The position numbers and the translations under genes were made by a program. Positions 61,733-64,000 of a DNA stretch of 64,000 nucleotides are shown piece by piece. The first letter of the stretch is position 1; the number at the start of each line of letters is the position of its first letter. Source of the DNA: an uncultured Clostridia bacterium (GTDB lineage Bacteria > Bacillota > Clostridia > TANB77 > CAG-508); contig CAKPHG010000002.1 of assembly GCA_934157035.1 (NCBI GenBank), positions 248,001-312,000 of the forward strand, given 5' to 3'. Below the pieces are notes generated by a model that had not been told where the DNA came from, searched no databases, and saw nothing but the letters and a program-made list of their open reading frames with translations.

Positions 61733-64000
61733 GTGGATGAATTAGAAATGTTTGATAAAATCAAAATCGGCTTAGCATCAGACGAAAAAATAAGAGAATG
61801 GTCAAAAGGTGAAGTTAAAAAACCAGAGACTATTAACTATAGAACATTAAAACCAGAAAAAGATGGACTATTTTGTGAAAGAATATTTGGACCAACTAAA
61901 GACTGGGAATGTCATTGTGGTAAATATAAAAGAGTACGTTATAAAGGTATAGTTTGTGACCGTTGTGGTGTAGAAGTTACAAAATCAAAAGTAAGACGTG
62001 AAAGAATGGGACATATTGAACTTGCAGCTCCAGTAGCTCATATTTGGTATTTCAAAGGAATCCCATCAAGAATAGCTTTAATGCTAGATATTTCTCCAAG
62101 AAACTTAGAGAAAATAGTTTATTTTGCATCTTACATAGTTACAGACAAAGGTACTTCTGGATTAATGAAATGTCAAGTTTTAACAGAAAAAGAATACCAT
62201 GAAGCTGTAGAAAAATATGGATTTGGAAGCTTTAAAGCAGAAATGGGTGCAGAAGCACTAGAAAAACTATTAAAAGAAATAGACTTAGATAAATTATCTG
62301 AAAAATTAAAGAAAGAATTAGAAACAGCTAGTGAGCAAAAGAAAGCAAAACTAGTAAAAAGATTAGATACAGTAGAATCATTTAGATTATCTGGAAATAG
62401 ACCAGAATGGATGATTATGAATGTTGTACCAGTTATTCCACCAGAATTAAGACCAATGGTTCAATTAGATGGTGGTAGATTTGCAACATCAGACTTAAAC
62501 GATTTATACAGAAGAGTTATAAATAGAAATAATCGTTTAAAGAGATTAATAGAACTTGGAGCTCCAGAAATTATTAAAAGAAATGAAAAGAGAATGCTTC
62601 AAGAATCTGTTGATGCTTTAATAGATAACTCTAGAAGAAGTAGACCAATAACAGGTGCTGGAAATAGACCTTTAAAATCATTATCTGACATGCTTAAAGG
62701 TAAACAAGGACGTTTCCGTCAAAACTTACTTGGAAAACGTGTTGACTATTCAGGACGTTCAGTTATAGTTGTTGGACCAGAATTAAAAATATATCAATGT
62801 GGTCTTCCAAAAGAAATGGCAGTTGAATTGTTCAAACCATTTGTTATGAAAGAATTGGTTGGAAGAGGAATTGCACATAACATTAAAAATGCAAAAAGAA
62901 TGGTAGAAAGATTACGTCCAGAAGTATGGGATATATTAGATGATGTTATAAAAGATCATCCAGTAATGTTAAACCGTGCTCCAACACTTCATAGACTTGG
63001 TATTCAAGCATTTGAACCAGTTTTAGTTGAAGGTAGAGCTATAAAATTACACCCATTAGTATGTACAGCTTTCAATGCTGACTTTGACGGTGACCAAATG
63101 GCAGTCCATGTTCCATTATCACCAGAAGCTCAAGCAGAAGCAAGATATTTAATGTTATCTGTAAATAACCTTTTAAAACCTCAAGATGGTAAACCAGTAA
63201 CAGTTCCTACACAAGATATGATTTTAGGAAGTTACTATTTAACAATGGAAGTTCCAGGAGAAATTGGTGAAGGAAATTATTTCTCATCTCCAGAAGAAGC
63301 TATAATTGCTTATGAAAACAAAGATGTTGGAATGCATGCCAAAGTATTTGTTCGTATGAGCAAAGTAGATGAAGAAGGAAATGAAAAACATAAAAAAGTG
63401 GAAACAACAGTAGGTAGAATTATATACAACAAAGGTATTCCACAAGATTTAGGATTTGTTGATAGAACAGATCCAGAAAATGAATTTGAACCAGAAATTA
63501 ACTTTGTTGTTAATAAGAAAAAATTAGGAAAAATAATTGAAAAGAGTATTAATAAATTTGGATTAAATCGTTCTGCAGAATTATTAGACTATATTAAAGC
63601 AACTGGTTTCAAATATTCAACAATTGGTGGTATAACAGTTTCTATAGAAGATGTTAAAGTACCAGAAGCAAAAAAAGAAATATTAGAAAAAGCACAAGCA
63701 CAAGTTGACAATGTATTAAAACAATACAAACGTGGTTTAATTACTGAAGAAGAAAGATATCAAACAGTAATTAAGATTTGGGAACAAGCAACAGATGATG
63801 TTAAAAATGCAATGAGAGATACATTTACACAATTAAACCCAATGTTCATGATGTCAGATTCTGGTGCCCGTGGTAACTTAGACCAATTAAAACAAATTGC
63901 AGGTATGCGTGGACTTATGGCTAGTACAACAGGTAAAACAGTTGAAATACCAATTAAGTCATCATTCAGAGAGGGTCTAGATGCTCTAGAATACTTTATC
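61733..64000 (+). CDS. rpoC: DNA-directed RNA polymerase subunit beta' (partial)
   Basis: The first 756 codons of beta', open to the window edge. The N-terminus reads [11 protein letters not shown] from residue 6. The zinc site C-H-C-G with C-D-R-C-G is near 60-80. The catalytic Mg loop N-A-D-F-D-G-D is at 448-454. The fragment stops just before the bridge helix, after [10 protein letters not shown] assign GTG at 61733, because it gives the extra M-D-E-L-E common in Clostridia and has GGGGG upstream, though 12 bases away; ATG at 61748 has no site. The gap after rpoB is unusually long, 186 bp. Confidence 0.96.
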   Translation, partial: MDELEMFDKIKIGLASDEKIREWSKGEVKKPETINYRTLKPEKDGLFCERIFGPTKDWECHCGKYKRVRYKGIVCDRCGVEVTKSKVRRERMGHIELAAPVAHIWYFKGIPSRIALMLDISPRNLEKIVYFASYIVTDKGTSGLMKCQVLTEKEYHEAVEKYGFGSFKAEMGAEALEKLLKEIDLDKLSEKLKKELETASEQKKAKLVKRLDTVESFRLSGNRPEWMIMNVVPVIPPELRPMVQLDGGRFATSDLNDLYRRVINRNNRLKRLIELGAPEIIKRNEKRMLQESVDALIDNSRRSRPITGAGNRPLKSLSDMLKGKQGRFRQNLLGKRVDYSGRSVIVVGPELKIYQCGLPKEMAVELFKPFVMKELVGRGIAHNIKNAKRMVERLRPEVWDILDDVIKDHPVMLNRAPTLHRLGIQAFEPVLVEGRAIKLHPLVCTAFNADFDGDQMAVHVPLSPEAQAEARYLMLSVNNLLKPQDGKPVTVPTQDMILGSYYLTMEVPGEIGEGNYFSSPEEAIIAYENKDVGMHAKVFVRMSKVDEEGNEKHKKVETTVGRIIYNKGIPQDLGFVDRTDPENEFEPEINFVVNKKKLGKIIEKSINKFGLNRSAELLDYIKATGFKYSTIGGITVSIEDVKVPEAKKEILEKAQAQVDNVLKQYKRGLITEEERYQTVIKIWEQATDDVKNAMRDTFTQLNPMFMMSDSGARGNLDQLKQIAGMRGLMASTTGKTVEIPIKSSFREGLDALEYFI

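Noticed and set aside
1..64000. CRISPR arrays, prophage or complete insertion sequences
   Set aside because: No regularly spaced repeats, no phage structural genes and no DDE or IS200-type transposase were found. The Rpn-like copies lack terminal repeats.

Overview
The window is AT-rich chromosomal DNA from an endospore-forming Clostridia-type Firmicute. Evidence for this is the set of sporulation and germination genes (sleB-ypeB, an alpha/beta-type small acid-soluble spore protein, CotF-like coat proteins, spoIIE), mecA, and the murF-ddl and mreBCD-PBP2-minC clusters. Promoters are mostly near-consensus TTGACA/TATAAT with 17 bp spacing. The style resembles uncultured gut Clostridia; species cannot be told from the sequence alone.

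Layout. 1-2.1 kb (minus): the start of a C39-like peptidase, tRNA-Arg(TCT), yhbY and an MGDG-synthase-type glycosyltransferase. 2.2-4.5 kb: germination and spore genes. 4.6-8.1 kb: murF, ddl and a DnaJ-like chaperone. 8.1-11.1 kb: a three-gene operon ending in an orphan VirD4-type coupling protein. 11.2-14.4 kb: a YhaO/YhaN-like nuclease-ATPase pair. 14.5-16.9 kb: an unknown gene, prfA and a ZIP transporter. 16.97-17.31 kb: a compact locus with the architecture of a type I toxin-antitoxin system. 17.3-23.3 kb: pcrA, two CotF-like genes, an M23 peptidase, mecA, a DUF4321-type gene and radC. 23.5-28.7 kb: mreB, mreC, mreD, PBP2 and minC. 28.8-29.5 kb (minus): two small unknown proteins. 29.9-40.4 kb: an operon of two giant cell-surface proteins, followed by a lipoprotein. 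41.5-44.7 kb: two direct copies of an Rpn-like PD-(D/E)XK gene, both with the same one-base frameshift, flanking a formylglycine-generating-enzyme-like gene. 45-57.4 kb: spoIIE, a WG-repeat protein, acpS, tatD, a 3D/G5 cell-wall protein, exonuclease III, an AI-2E-type permease, a small export protein, a Tim44-like/SPFH pair and an unknown gene. 57.5-64 kb: rpoB and the first part of rpoC.

How the genes work together. Peptidoglycan and cell shape are strongly represented: murF and ddl make the precursor, MreBCD and PBP2 direct elongation, MinC restricts division, and the SleB, M23 and 3D proteins cut the wall. Spore-related genes are scattered but numerous. Accessory content lies in the coupling-protein operon, the toxin-like locus, the surface-protein operon and the Rpn duplication. 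Five GGGAC-type hairpins sit immediately after stop codons, one of them between rpoB and rpoC.

The strongest candidate for an undescribed system is the 16.97-17.31 kb locus. A 39-residue hydrophobic peptide with a sequestered ribosome binding site faces a convergent antisense RNA that has a consensus promoter and its own terminator, and the two transcript starts share inverted repeats.
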